DNA of 35,000 nucleotides from Candidatus Levilactobacillus faecigallinarum (GTDB lineage: Bacteria; Bacillota; Bacilli; Lactobacillales; Lactobacillaceae): assembly GCA_019113985.1 (NCBI GenBank), contig DXGJ01000065.1:1-35000 (forward strand). The letters run 5' to 3'. The notes below the pieces were generated by a model. That model was not told the origin of the DNA and did not search any database. It worked only from the letters and a program-made list of their open reading frames with translations. Position numbers and translations under genes: made by a program. Positions 28,014 through 35,000 of the stretch are shown piece by piece. Every line of letters starts with the position of its first letter. The first letter of the stretch is position 1.

Positions 28014-28610
28014 ATGGAAAATGACCATAAGGATTCAGTACAATCAAGTAAGGAAAAGCACGAACCAAAATTCTGGAAGGGAAATGGCCCCTCTGGCTTT
28101 ATCGACGGACTATTTGCCGCTCTCATTATTGGTACAATAAATATGCTTTGGCTAAACATTTGGCATCTAGGTTTAATCATTGGAATTATAGTTTGGCTAA
28201 TCGTTGGTACAAATCCACGTTTTAAAGATAAACGCACTCCTGAGCAGCGCCAGAAAGATTACGAGGAAGCAAAAAAGAAACTGGATGCTAAAAACACTCA
28301 GAACGCTGTGGCAAAAGAACAAAAGCATGCAGAAAAACAACAAATTAAAGTTGCAGAAGCTGGCGCCACTAAGATTACGGTCACCAAAGAAGAGAAGCCT
28401 TCACGTAAAGCACCGCACTGTCCTAAATGTAAATCAAACAACATTCAGATTCTTGATAATAAGCGTAAGTTTTCACTGACAAAAACTGTTGTGGGCGGAG
28501 TTATTGGTGCTGGCGCAGGTGCGGCAGTCGGTGCATTAGCCGGCAAGCGTGGTAAAAAGTATCATGCTGTATGTATGAACTGTGGTAAAAAATTTATCAT
28601 TAAGCTATAG
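28014..28610 (+). CDS. Membrane protein with glycine zipper and zinc ribbon
   Basis: 198 residues from the ATG at 28014, nine bases after GGGGAG. Order: polar N-terminus, two membrane helices (FIDGLFAALIIGTINMLWL; HLGLIIGIIVWLIVG), a Lys/Gln/Ala-rich coiled coil, HCPKCKSNN, then a Gly/Ala zipper (VVGGVIGAGAGAAVGALAG), and CMNCGKKFIIKL. The two C-x-x-C pairs form a ribbon interrupted by the zipper. It sits in the lysogeny block, where superinfection-exclusion genes are common. Function unknown. Confidence 0.75.
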   Translation: MENDHKDSVQSSKEKHEPKFWKGNGPSGFIDGLFAALIIGTINMLWLNIWHLGLIIGIIVWLIVGTNPRFKDKRTPEQRQKDYEEAKKKLDAKNTQNAVAKEQKHAEKQQIKVAEAGATKITVTKEEKPSRKAPHCPKCKSNNIQILDNKRKFSLTKTVVGGVIGAGAGAAVGALAGKRGKKYHAVCMNCGKKFIIKL

Positions 28611-28670
28611 CAACTAACCGTCCAGAAACCGATGACGTTAAAAGCTGACTTACATATCGGAGGGGTATTC

Positions 28671-29459
28671 ATGAAACATAGATTTATTACTACATTGGTA
28701 CTTACCGGAATGGTATTCGGTTCGTTGATACCTGCCACAAGTGTATCTGCCAAGAAGCATTCTTTGAAGAACCAGCACTTATCCGGCCTAAAGTTTAGTA
28801 ACAGTCAACTTAAGGGGAATGGTACAAAGGGCGCCAAAATTTCCGTCTATCATGGATCAAAAAAGCTTGGCTCTGCTAAAATTAAGCGCAGTAGCTTCAC
28901 CTTCAAATGGTCAAAGCTTAGAACTGTAAAAAACAACTGGCATCTTACCGTTGTTTCTCGCAAAAATGGGTATAAATTAAAAAAGGCAAGTGTTACTGCT
29001 AAGGCTTTCAAATCCAATAAAACTGCAATTAACTCAAAGGTAACAACACCTAAATCAGAATATCTTAATGGGACAACATTTGTTACGAAGGAAGGTACAC
29101 TGACCTTACACAGTAGCGTACGCGAATCAGATGGTATGGATGGTGAAAATATTCTTATTTTCTTGACCTACACCAACACCACCAAAAAGTCTCAAGACCT
29201 ATCCAGCATCGTTTACTATGACCTGGTGCCTAAGCAAAATTTAGGTAGTGTTACCAAAGAGCTTGAAATTAGTTCCGTTGATGAAGACTCTGCATACTAC
29301 AACAAAGCCCAGGTAATTGACTCTGAAGAAACAGTTAATCCTGGAGCAACCGTTTCCACCGTTGCTGCATGGACACTAAGTAAACGTTCGGCCCCCGTTA
29401 AAGTCACTCTGCAAACACCTCAAAGAGTACGAAGCTTCGGAACCATAACGTTCAACTAA
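28671..29459 (+). CDS. Secreted protein (DUF5067-like), lysogenic cargo
   Basis: 262 residues after GGAGGGGTATTC. A signal peptide is clear: basic start, hydrophobic core (FITTLVLTGMVFGSLI), then SVSA before KKHS. An Ig-like, Lys-rich segment follows (KGAKISVYHGSKKLGSAKIK), then a second beta domain with ENILIFLTYTNTTKKSQDLS and ETVNPGATVSTVAAWTL, matching the telokin-like DUF5067 pattern. It would be exported to the wall of the lysogen. Function unknown; possibly surface exclusion or host fitness. Confidence 0.75.
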   Translation: MKHRFITTLVLTGMVFGSLIPATSVSAKKHSLKNQHLSGLKFSNSQLKGNGTKGAKISVYHGSKKLGSAKIKRSSFTFKWSKLRTVKNNWHLTVVSRKNGYKLKKASVTAKAFKSNKTAINSKVTTPKSEYLNGTTFVTKEGTLTLHSSVRESDGMDGENILIFLTYTNTTKKSQDLSSIVYYDLVPKQNLGSVTKELEISSVDEDSAYYNKAQVIDSEETVNPGATVSTVAAWTLSKRSAPVKVTLQTPQRVRSFGTITFN

Positions 29460-29498
29460 AAAATGCGCATCCCCTCCCGCCAAGAAGTTGGATGCGCA
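29458..29498 (-). terminator. Hairpin with U-tract on the minus strand
   Basis: TGCGCATCC pairs with GGATGCGCA (9 bp) around an 17-base loop, with a run of A on the left that is a T-run for leftward transcripts. It shares loop words (CCCTCCCGC and AAGAAG) with the hairpin after the integrase. It would stop antisense transcription into the secreted-protein gene; for rightward transcripts it has no U-tract. Confidence 0.55.
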
Positions 29499-29613
29499 AA
29501 CCAAAATACATATCAGCAAGTGGATAATCCACTCGCTAGTTTCAAAGCACACAAATGTGCGCCTTTAACATATTCAATTCTAACCTAAAGGAGGTGGTTC
29601 CGAAAGTCCCTAT

Positions 29614-29645
29614 CTCAAAAAGCGCCTAGCCCGGCAACTTTTGAG
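29614..29645 (+). promoter_or_regulatory. Leader hairpin before the integrase ribosome site
   Basis: CTCAAAA (29614-29620) pairs with TTTTGAG (29639-29645), and GCC/GGC can pair inside. Its 3' arm touches the AGAGGAG of the integrase ribosome site, so folding may limit integrase translation. Confidence 0.35.
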
Positions 29646-29658
29646 AGGAGAAATAAAA

Positions 29659-31131
29659 TTGAAAAAAGAAGAAAGACTCAAGAAGGATAGTCGAATTTTT
29701 AGTTACTCTACCACTGCTCATGGCAAGAAGTACGGGGTTAATTTTTACCGTACCGTCCAGGGCAAAAAAATATCGCTCCGTCAGCAAGGCTTTACTAATT
29801 CCACCGATGCAATCGAATGGGCCGATGAGGCCGAGCGTGAAATATACCTTGCCAGCGGAACGGCCAAGCGCGTCACCGTTAGCGAATACTATTCGCAGTG
29901 GATGGCCCGTAACGAAGCATATTGGTCCCCCGATACCTACAACAACTACGAGCAGAAGTTTGAGAAATACCTCTTGCCAAAATTCGGTAAGGCCAAATTG
30001 CGTGATGTCACGAGAGAATCGTTTCAAAACTATATTCGCGAGTTAGAAACCGTTGAGCGTGGAGCTGGCCGAATCGGTTACTCGTCTAAGACAATTAGCA
30101 CCCTACGCGGCTACATGTCAACCATGCTAAATGACGCCGTTTATAGTGGTGTCATTCCAAGCAACAAGCTACGTAACTTGCGGGTTAAGGCGGGTATCGG
30201 TGTTCGCAACAATGAAATTTCAAAAGAAAAGTACGTGTTTGCCATTAAAACGGCGCAACGTGTACTCTCCCCAATGGCGTTAGCGGCGTTCTATCTGTCT
30301 TTAGTTGCTCTACGCCATGCAGAAATTTTAGGGATGCAGCCCAAGAACATCTATCCGGATCATGTTCACGTCGAGATTGCCCGGACGCATTGGAAGCCTG
30401 AAGGTGGGGACACCAAAACTCCTGCCGCCGTCAGAGACGTTCCAATCACGCCTAGAATCTATCAGCTGCTCCAGGAGGCCGTTAAATGTAGTCGCCAGGT
30501 ATATATGGACGCCGATAAGCAATTCGCCTCAGACAGCTTTATATTCGTTAATGAGAATGCTACCCCCTGGAGTTACACACGACTAAATCATATTTTCACT
30601 GATGAAGTGTCAGCTGCTATGGGGCAACGTGTTGCCGTCTACGAAAGTGGCAATATCTTTGTCGATGATAAGGACGGCCACCGTATATTCGTACGTCCCG
30701 ATGGCTTCATTGGCTATAAGCAAGCACCAGGCAAAACGGCCGGTGACCCTAGTCAGGTCAAACTACTCAAAAATATCATGGATGAACTTACTGGTATCGA
30801 AGTAGCGAACGCCGATGGCTCTAAGGTTATCGTCGACCGGTCAGTCAACAAAGGCAAGGCACGTGTTCAATCCGTAAACGCTCAGGGTAAAGTAACTGAT
30901 GATTTAATCATTCCGCCACACAAAAAAGTTGTTATCACCAATAATGCACACATTTTCCCGCATATGATGCGGCATGCCTTTGCCACTTTCTCATTACCAA
31001 ACGCCAAGGATCCAATTGACGTTATGAAGATTATGGGACATACAGATGTACGCATGACTCGGTTCTACGACAACGGGACCAAAGATGGTCAAACCAACAT
31101 CATCAACATGATGGATAAGCTAGCCGAATAA
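29659..31131 (+). CDS. int: Tyrosine-family integrase with an inserted segment
   Basis: 490 residues from a TTG at 29659; AGAGGAG lies eight bases before it. The N-terminal arm-binding domain is followed by the core-binding part (EYYSQWMARNEAYWSPDTYN). Catalytic residues are visible: Arg219 (ALRHAE), Lys253 (GGDTKTP), His435 and Arg438 (HMMRHAF), His461 (MGHTD) and Tyr470 (TRFYDNG). Most such integrases are 360-400 residues; here about 105 extra residues lie between the Lys and the H-x-x-R box, with Val/Lys/Asp-rich strand-like sequence. It catalyses integration and, with an excisionase, excision. Confidence 0.92.
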   Translation: MKKEERLKKDSRIFSYSTTAHGKKYGVNFYRTVQGKKISLRQQGFTNSTDAIEWADEAEREIYLASGTAKRVTVSEYYSQWMARNEAYWSPDTYNNYEQKFEKYLLPKFGKAKLRDVTRESFQNYIRELETVERGAGRIGYSSKTISTLRGYMSTMLNDAVYSGVIPSNKLRNLRVKAGIGVRNNEISKEKYVFAIKTAQRVLSPMALAAFYLSLVALRHAEILGMQPKNIYPDHVHVEIARTHWKPEGGDTKTPAAVRDVPITPRIYQLLQEAVKCSRQVYMDADKQFASDSFIFVNENATPWSYTRLNHIFTDEVSAAMGQRVAVYESGNIFVDDKDGHRIFVRPDGFIGYKQAPGKTAGDPSQVKLLKNIMDELTGIEVANADGSKVIVDRSVNKGKARVQSVNAQGKVTDDLIIPPHKKVVITNNAHIFPHMMRHAFATFSLPNAKDPIDVMKIMGHTDVRMTRFYDNGTKDGQTNIINMMDKLAE

Positions 31132-31320
31132 TTTTGTGCCTATGCCTTAAAACACAAAAAAGCGTCGAATCCCTTCCCGCAGAAGAGGTTCGACGCTTGA
31201 GGCACAAAATTCGGTAGAATACTCCAATATTGTGCTTATTTTGTGCTTCAGATAGGAAAATATAGGATTTCTGAGGAAAAGATAAAATCAGGAATGCTGT
31301 TATATCAGCCTTTTTGGCTC
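31131..31320. other. Probable right attachment region with integrase-arm-like repeats
   Basis: This gap separates the integrase from the host gene mecA, so the phage-host junction must lie here or very close. It has several copies of TTTGTGC or TTGTGC: 31133-31140, inverted at 31201-31208, and at 31229-31237 and 31240-31248. Such repeats are what integrase arm sites look like. The core cannot be fixed without the left end of the prophage. Confidence 0.45.
31155..31198 (-). terminator. Rho-independent terminator downstream of mecA
   Basis: AAGCGTCGAA pairs with TTCGACGCTT (10 bp, 19-base loop), with a T-run in the leftward direction. It ends mecA transcription before the integrase. A further outer repeat, ATTTTGTGCC at 31131 and GGCACAAAAT at 31201, can extend the structure. 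Confidence 0.7.
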
Positions 31321-31324
31321 CTCA

Positions 31325-32056
31325 CTAATCCTTATTTTGACCTAAAAAATAGAATCGGGTGAGCTCGAGTGACGAGTGTTCCATGACGAGTTCACCGTGT
31401 TCGGCCAAAACGTCCGGAGCAACTTGGGAGCGGTCGGCATACTCGTAAGCGACGGCCATGTCATCCTTGATGGCCTCCCGTGAGGTTTCATTAGTAAAGA
31501 AAATCAATTCCAAGTAGTACGCACCGTTGTATTGATACAGGTTCGAAGCGGCACTTTCGAGGTGTAGCACCCGCGCTAAACTAATCATATCTTCAAAGGT
31601 ATGTAGCTTAACGACCTGTGAGACGGTCGGCTGACCATCGTCACTCAGGTAATCCGCCACGTCGTTACTGTCACTAGCTGGCGTCTTACCCCCGATGTAG
31701 ATGTCCTTTTGGCCATCCTTCTCTAACAGGTGGGCTTTGAGCTGATCCGACACTTGATCGGGGTGATCGGTGTCGACACTGGCATCGGCCTGTTCCTCGT
31801 CAACCGGTGAATCCGGATCGACGTTCTTACTGATAAATAATTCTAGGCCATTGCGATTTGGTAACACCTGGAAGGTGACGGCATCGTTGTCCTGGAATTG
31901 GTGGTCAACGTCGACTTCTTCCAAGATACTGTAGAAGAAACTCTCGATTTGCTTATGGTTCCCCAGCAAATCCAACACGGTAATCCCGCGTTCGCTGAGA
32001 TCGTCGTTACCGATAACCACGCGAATCGTATTCTCGTTGATTCGTTCCATTTCCAT
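31325..32056 (-). CDS. mecA: Adaptor protein MecA
   Basis: 243 residues from the ATG at 32056 (MEMERINENTIRVVIGNDDL) after AAGGGGTGTTATTC. The N-terminal substrate-binding domain (SERGITVLDLLGNHKQIESF) and the C-terminal ClpC-binding domain (FEDMISLARVLHLESAASNL, then YNGAYYLELIFF and the end LTRFYFLGQN) are both typical, joined by an acidic linker. It delivers unfolded proteins and regulators such as Spx to ClpCP. It is a host gene and is intact to its normal end, so integration lies downstream of it. Confidence 0.93.
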   Translation of the reverse strand: MEMERINENTIRVVIGNDDLSERGITVLDLLGNHKQIESFFYSILEEVDVDHQFQDNDAVTFQVLPNRNGLELFISKNVDPDSPVDEEQADASVDTDHPDQVSDQLKAHLLEKDGQKDIYIGGKTPASDSNDVADYLSDDGQPTVSQVVKLHTFEDMISLARVLHLESAASNLYQYNGAYYLELIFFTNETSREAIKDDMAVAYEYADRSQVAPDVLAEHGELVMEHSSLELTRFYFLGQNKD

Positions 32057-32141
32057 GAATAACACCCCTTTCTCGTGGGTTGGGTATTGTCCTTGGTACT
32101 CATTCTAAACGTTTTTATTGGCATGTAAAGCAATGGTCACC

Positions 32142-32183
32142 AAAAAACTGGACTGCAAGTAGTATTTTCCCACAAATCCAGTT
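32142..32183 (-). terminator. Rho-independent terminator of spx
   Basis: AACTGGA (32146-32152) pairs with TCCAGTT (32177-32183); in the leftward direction the stem is followed by a run of T. It separates spx from mecA. Confidence 0.65.
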
Positions 32184-32201
32184 AGATGCAACTAATTAAC
32201 C

Positions 32202-32609
32202 CTAGTTTTGTCCATTTGCTAAGCGTTGGGCAGTTTTCAAAGCCGCAACGCGGACTTCTCGCGGCAAGAACCGCCGAATGTCTTCCTCGTTGAAGCCCAC
32301 CTGGATGCGCCGGTCATCAATCAGAATCGGCCGCCGAAGAATTCCCGGGTGCCGTTGAATGACTTGGAAGAGGTCGCCCAATGGAAGATCTTCGAGGCGG
32401 TCGGCAATCTCCTGGTACGCTCGTGAGCGTTTGGAGATGATCTCTTCGGTCCCGTCCTCGGTCAGCCGGAGAATGGCCTTAATATCAGTAATGCTTAAAG
32501 GGTGAGCAAAGATATTCTGCTCCCGATAAGCGATACCGTGGTCCTCCAACCAGAGACGTGCCTTGCGGCAAGATGAACAGCTTGGTGTCGTATACAATGT
32601 CACAGTCAT
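32202..32609 (-). CDS. spx: Spx-family transcriptional regulator
   Basis: 135 residues. The redox switch is TTPSCSSCRKA (Cys11, Cys14), followed by IISKRSRAYQEI, the RRPILIDDRRIQVGFNEEDI segment and RRFLPREVR, all typical of Spx. It binds the RNA polymerase alpha C-terminal domain and alters transcription under thiol stress; its level is set by ClpXP/ClpCP, and MecA can take part, which fits the neighbouring gene. It is a host gene. Confidence 0.93.
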   Translation of the reverse strand: MTVTLYTTPSCSSCRKARLWLEDHGIAYREQNIFAHPLSITDIKAILRLTEDGTEEIISKRSRAYQEIADRLEDLPLGDLFQVIQRHPGILRRPILIDDRRIQVGFNEEDIRRFLPREVRVAALKTAQRLANGQN

Positions 32610-32653
32610 TTGCGGTTCCTCCCTTTATCTATAACTTATATTTAATAATAACC

Positions 32654-32662
32654 ATTATATCA
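32654..32662 (-). promoter_or_regulatory. Extended -10 promoter of spx
   Basis: The minus strand reads TGATATAAT (TGn plus a perfect TATAAT) about 45 bases before the spx ATG at 32609. The -35 is weak (TTCCTT at 17 bases). Confidence 0.55.
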
Positions 32663-32715
32663 CGTTTAAGATAAAAAGGAAGCCCCTTTCGGCAACTATT
32701 TTATAGGCAGAACCA

Positions 32716-33456
32716 TTAGACCCGGTACGTGGTCCCCGCGTGAACGACACTGACAGGAATCGCGGGTCCGGCCGCGAGCTGCGCTTCTTGTTGCAGTTGC
32801 GCCAACGACCCCGTTTGGGGCAAATGCGTCAGTAAAAGCTGGCCCACCTGTGCCTGACGTGCCAAGTTCCCCGCCTGCGTCGAGGTCAGGTGCCACGCAG
32901 TCCCCTGGTGATCGGCGTAAAAGTTGGTGTCGGCCAATAGCACGTTTGCGTTGCCCGCCCAGTCCGTGAGTCCGGCAAAGGCTGCGGTATCCGCCGTAAA
33001 GGCCAGCGTTCGTCCCGTCGCCGTTTCCGTGATTCGTGGTGCGTAGGCTGGTACGGGATGGTGCGTTTCACCGAACGTCAGGGTAAAGGGGCCTAACACC
33101 AACGTTTGCGTTGGGTCGTACGCCCGACCAACCGTAGCATCGGGCCAAGTCAGGCCGGCAAAGGCCGCCTGATCCGCCGTATGCCCATAAATCGGCAACA
33201 CGGGTTCCTTCTTGTCCCCCGGTGCGAGCTGCCAGAGGTACTGTAGGACCCCTACATCGGCGGTGTGATCATGGTGATAATGGGTCAATAGAACCGCGTC
33301 TAATTGCAACGGATCTAAGTACCGCTGCAACGCCGTTAACGCCCCACTTCCGCAATCGAGGAGCAGGTGATAGTCCCCACTCGTGAGTAAATAACTACTT
33401 GTACCGATACCATTATAGGGATAGCCCCCATAACACCCTAAAACTGTTAATTCCAT
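32716..33456 (-). CDS. MBL-fold metallohydrolase
   Basis: 246 residues after AAGGATGATTCG. The metal motif is THYHHDHTAD (His59, His61, Asp63, His64), preceded by LLLDCGSG and followed by the third His in GETHHPVPAY and by Asp in LAFTADTA; LLLTHLP holds the last His. This is the RNase Z/YhfI-like branch of the superfamily. The substrate is not known; cyclic nucleotide or RNA phosphodiesters are possible. It is a host gene. Confidence 0.85.
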   Translation of the reverse strand: MELTVLGCYGGYPYNGIGTSSYLLTSGDYHLLLDCGSGALTALQRYLDPLQLDAVLLTHYHHDHTADVGVLQYLWQLAPGDKKEPVLPIYGHTADQAAFAGLTWPDATVGRAYDPTQTLVLGPFTLTFGETHHPVPAYAPRITETATGRTLAFTADTAAFAGLTDWAGNANVLLADTNFYADHQGTAWHLTSTQAGNLARQAQVGQLLLTHLPQTGSLAQLQQEAQLAAGPAIPVSVVHAGTTYRV

Positions 33457-33473
33457 CGAATCATCCTTTCGAA

Positions 33474-33525
33474 TAAACGTTTACTGTTTCAGTTTAGCGC
33501 GTGGGTGATTAGGTGTAAACGTTTC
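33474..33525. repeat. Two TAAACGTTT operator-like repeats
   Basis: TAAACGTTTA (33474-33483, a perfect palindrome) and TAAACGTTTC (33516-33525) start 42 bases apart, about four helical turns, and each is followed by CAGTTTA. They lie in the divergent gap between the MBL and ABM genes. Confidence 0.4.
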
Positions 33526-33546
33526 AGTTTAACGGGCTAAACGGGT

Positions 33547-33552
33547 TATAAT
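33547..33552 (+). promoter_or_regulatory. -10 box for the ABM-domain gene
   Basis: TATAAT lies about 28 bases before the ATG at 33580; the -35 region is poor, so an activator may be needed. The TAAACGTTT repeats are just upstream. Confidence 0.5.
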
Positions 33553-33579
33553 GAAAGTGTCAATGAGGAGGGATTCGCC

Positions 33580-34083
33580 ATGTTAGAAAGTCTAGCATTT
33601 ACGTTTGGTACTCGTGAAATTTTAAAGAAGTTCATCGCCGAACATCCCGACCGGAAGTTAGTTCTCCTGGCGAACTCGGCTGGCGATGATGAGGGGCTAC
33701 AGCTCCTAGATGTTTCGGGCCAACCCAGTTTGTTCAAAGCTGGCCTAAACTACCAGACACAGCTCCATCAGGGGGCTAGTGACTGGCAGGGCTTTTATCA
33801 TTTCAGCTATTTCAAGTTTGATCACGATACCGCCGACGTTTTCGACGCTAAAATCAATCGCCTGGCGGCCAGCGTTCCCCCACACGGAATGCGTGCGATG
33901 TACGTCCTGACGAAGGAAAAGGATGCCGGGAGTTACTTACTCTTAACCATCTGGAACGACAGTCAAGACTACTTGCTTTGGCGAGACACGCCGGCGTTCG
34001 AACCACTAAAGATTTATGCGACCAGCGCCAATCACTTCCACTCCGCGAGTTACCACCGCGTTAGTGCCTCTGAAACCAAGTAA
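33580..34083 (+). CDS. ABM/IsdG-like monooxygenase domain protein
   Basis: 167 residues after GAGGAGGGATTCGCC. The N-terminal half (LAFTFGTREILKKFIAEHPD) is variable; the C-terminal half has FDAKINRLAASVPPHGMRAM and YLLLTIWNDSQDYLLWRDTP, a ferredoxin-like ABM fold as in HmoB-type haem-degrading proteins, with W and F near the expected pocket. It may handle haem or another cofactor. It is a host gene ending at a strong terminator. Confidence 0.72.
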   Translation: MLESLAFTFGTREILKKFIAEHPDRKLVLLANSAGDDEGLQLLDVSGQPSLFKAGLNYQTQLHQGASDWQGFYHFSYFKFDHDTADVFDAKINRLAASVPPHGMRAMYVLTKEKDAGSYLLLTIWNDSQDYLLWRDTPAFEPLKIYATSANHFHSASYHRVSASETK

Positions 34084-34088
34084 TTGAG

Positions 34089-34116
34089 AACCCTTTCACG
34101 TCGGAAGGGTTTTTCT
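34089..34116 (+). terminator. Rho-independent terminator after the ABM gene
   Basis: AACCCTT pairs with AAGGGTT (7 bp, 9-base loop), followed by TTTTCTTTT. Confidence 0.8.
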
Positions 34117-34215
34117 TTTGGTCAAAAATCGCGTTACAATAAACCTATCTTTGTAGAAAGGCGGCGATGGTCTATTCGTCCATCCAATGCAGCAACCGAT
34201 AAAATATCACCGGAT

Positions 34216-35000
34216 TTGCCCCTGACACCGGCCCAGGAAAAGTTGGTCAACCACCTCTTTAGCTTCGTGACGGAGCATCTCACGGGCCCTAAGCCGGCCG
34301 TATTCACCCTCTATGGCGATGCGGGAACCGGCAAAAGTGTCGTGTTGGCTCATTTGTTCAATCAGATTCAAACGGCGACCCGAACCCAACCCACGAGTCC
34401 ACTTGCTGGAACAACCAATTACTTTTTGGTAAATCACCCCGAAATCTTGAAGGTCTATCGTGAGATTGCCGGACACCAGTCCCACCTCTTTAAAAAGGAC
34501 TTCCAACGACCAACGTCACTGATCAATCAACTTGCTCAGGGGAAAACGACTGCTGACGTGCTTGTCATTGATGAGGCCCACCTGCTGCTCTCCCAAGCGG
34601 ACCACTACAACAATTTTTACGGAGAGAATCAGCTCACGGCGCTACTTCAGTCGGCGAAGGTCGTGGTGGTCGTTTTTGACGAGACCCAGGTGCTGCGCAT
34701 GAAGAGTTATTGGACGGAACGACGCCTTGAGGCATTGGTCGCTCCTTTTCCACACCAGGCCTACCGCCTTACGCATCAATTTCGCATGCGGGCCAGTGAT
34801 GACCTGGTGGCCTGGATCAACGCCTTTACGCATCAAGACCTCCGCCCACTCCCTTCTTCGGGTGGCCCCGAGTATGACCTGCGCGTGTTTGACGACGCCG
34901 AAGAGATGCGCCGGGCAATTGTTGCCCGGAATCAGGAGGTGGGCCTCTCCCGCATCGTTTCCACGTCGGGGTACCCTTCCACCCTGGATGGTGGCAAGCA
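34216..35000 (+). CDS. DUF2075/Schlafen-like ATPase (partial; 5' end unclear)
   Basis: The frame is open to the right edge, about 261 residues. It has Walker A LYGDAGTGKSVVLAHL, Walker B DVLVIDEAHLLLSQAD, VVVVFDETQVLRMKS (motif III-like) and TERRLEALVAPFPHQAYRLT followed by HQFRM, the helicase-like core of DUF2075 proteins. The only ATG with a good ribosome site (34167, AAAGGCGGCG) is in another frame and meets TAA at 34200. The first in-frame standard start is the TTG at 34216, which has a poor site. An indel near 34170-34198 is likely. Host gene. Confidence 0.7.
   Translation, partial: MPLTPAQEKLVNHLFSFVTEHLTGPKPAVFTLYGDAGTGKSVVLAHLFNQIQTATRTQPTSPLAGTTNYFLVNHPEILKVYREIAGHQSHLFKKDFQRPTSLINQLAQGKTTADVLVIDEAHLLLSQADHYNNFYGENQLTALLQSAKVVVVVFDETQVLRMKSYWTERRLEALVAPFPHQAYRLTHQFRMRASDDLVAWINAFTHQDLRPLPSSGGPEYDLRVFDDAEEMRRAIVARNQEVGLSRIVSTSGYPSTLDGGK

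Noticed and set aside
29594-29629. 11-codon ORF starting GTG before the integrase
   Set aside because: The Shine-Dalgarno sequence directly abuts the GTG, leaving no spacing; not a believable leader peptide.
1-35000. CRISPR array, insertion sequence or transposase
   Set aside because: I saw no regularly spaced repeats of CRISPR type and no transposase-like protein or terminal inverted repeats.

Overview
The window is most of a temperate siphophage genome integrated in a Lactobacillaceae chromosome. The right end (about 31.3-35.0 kb) is host DNA: mecA, spx, an MBL-fold hydrolase, an ABM/IsdG-like protein and a DUF2075-type ATPase. The MecA and Spx forms, the frequent TTG starts with good Shine-Dalgarno sites and the moderate GC fit a lactobacillus; I cannot name the species from sequence alone.

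Layout. Positions 1-12060 (minus strand) carry the packaging, head and tail genes, read right to left: TerS, TerL, SPP1-type portal, a Prp-like cysteine protease, a MuF minor head protein with a toxin-like tail, scaffold, a small head protein, a gpE-type capsid protein, head-tail connectors, major tail protein, tail chaperones and the start of the tape measure. The left end, lysis genes and left attachment site lie outside. Positions 12097-13655 are an AT-rich two-gene cargo cassette (cytosolic protein plus membrane protein) with its own promoter. Positions 13680-14470 have no protein gene but hold a series of tRNA-like and hairpin elements. Positions 14482-24946 are the late regulator and the early/replication genes (HNH nuclease, DUF2303-like, RTP-like, DnaC loader, replisome organizer with iterons, SSB, Erf, Gam) and many small ORFs. 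One plus-strand membrane gene (25020-25601) interrupts this block. Positions 25632-29459 are the lysis-lysogeny switch (antirepressor, Cro, CI, ImmA/IrrE) plus two envelope-type cargo genes, followed by the integrase (29659-31131).

Most notable: (1) a phage Prp homologue sits in the head cluster of a phage whose scaffold, capsid and tail-tube proteins all start with an LQRFA motif like the Prp cleavage site in ribosomal protein L27, suggesting a self-contained virion maturation system; (2) the MuF head protein has a toxin-like C-terminus followed by a possible immunity gene; (3) the cargo cassette resembles RexAB/Kiwa in architecture; (4) the tRNA-like elements lack normal anticodon arms; (5) two recoding sites, a -1 slip in the tail chaperone and a +1 slip adding an Ig-like domain to the tail tube; (6) apparently face-to-face CI/Cro promoters, each with an operator in its spacer.
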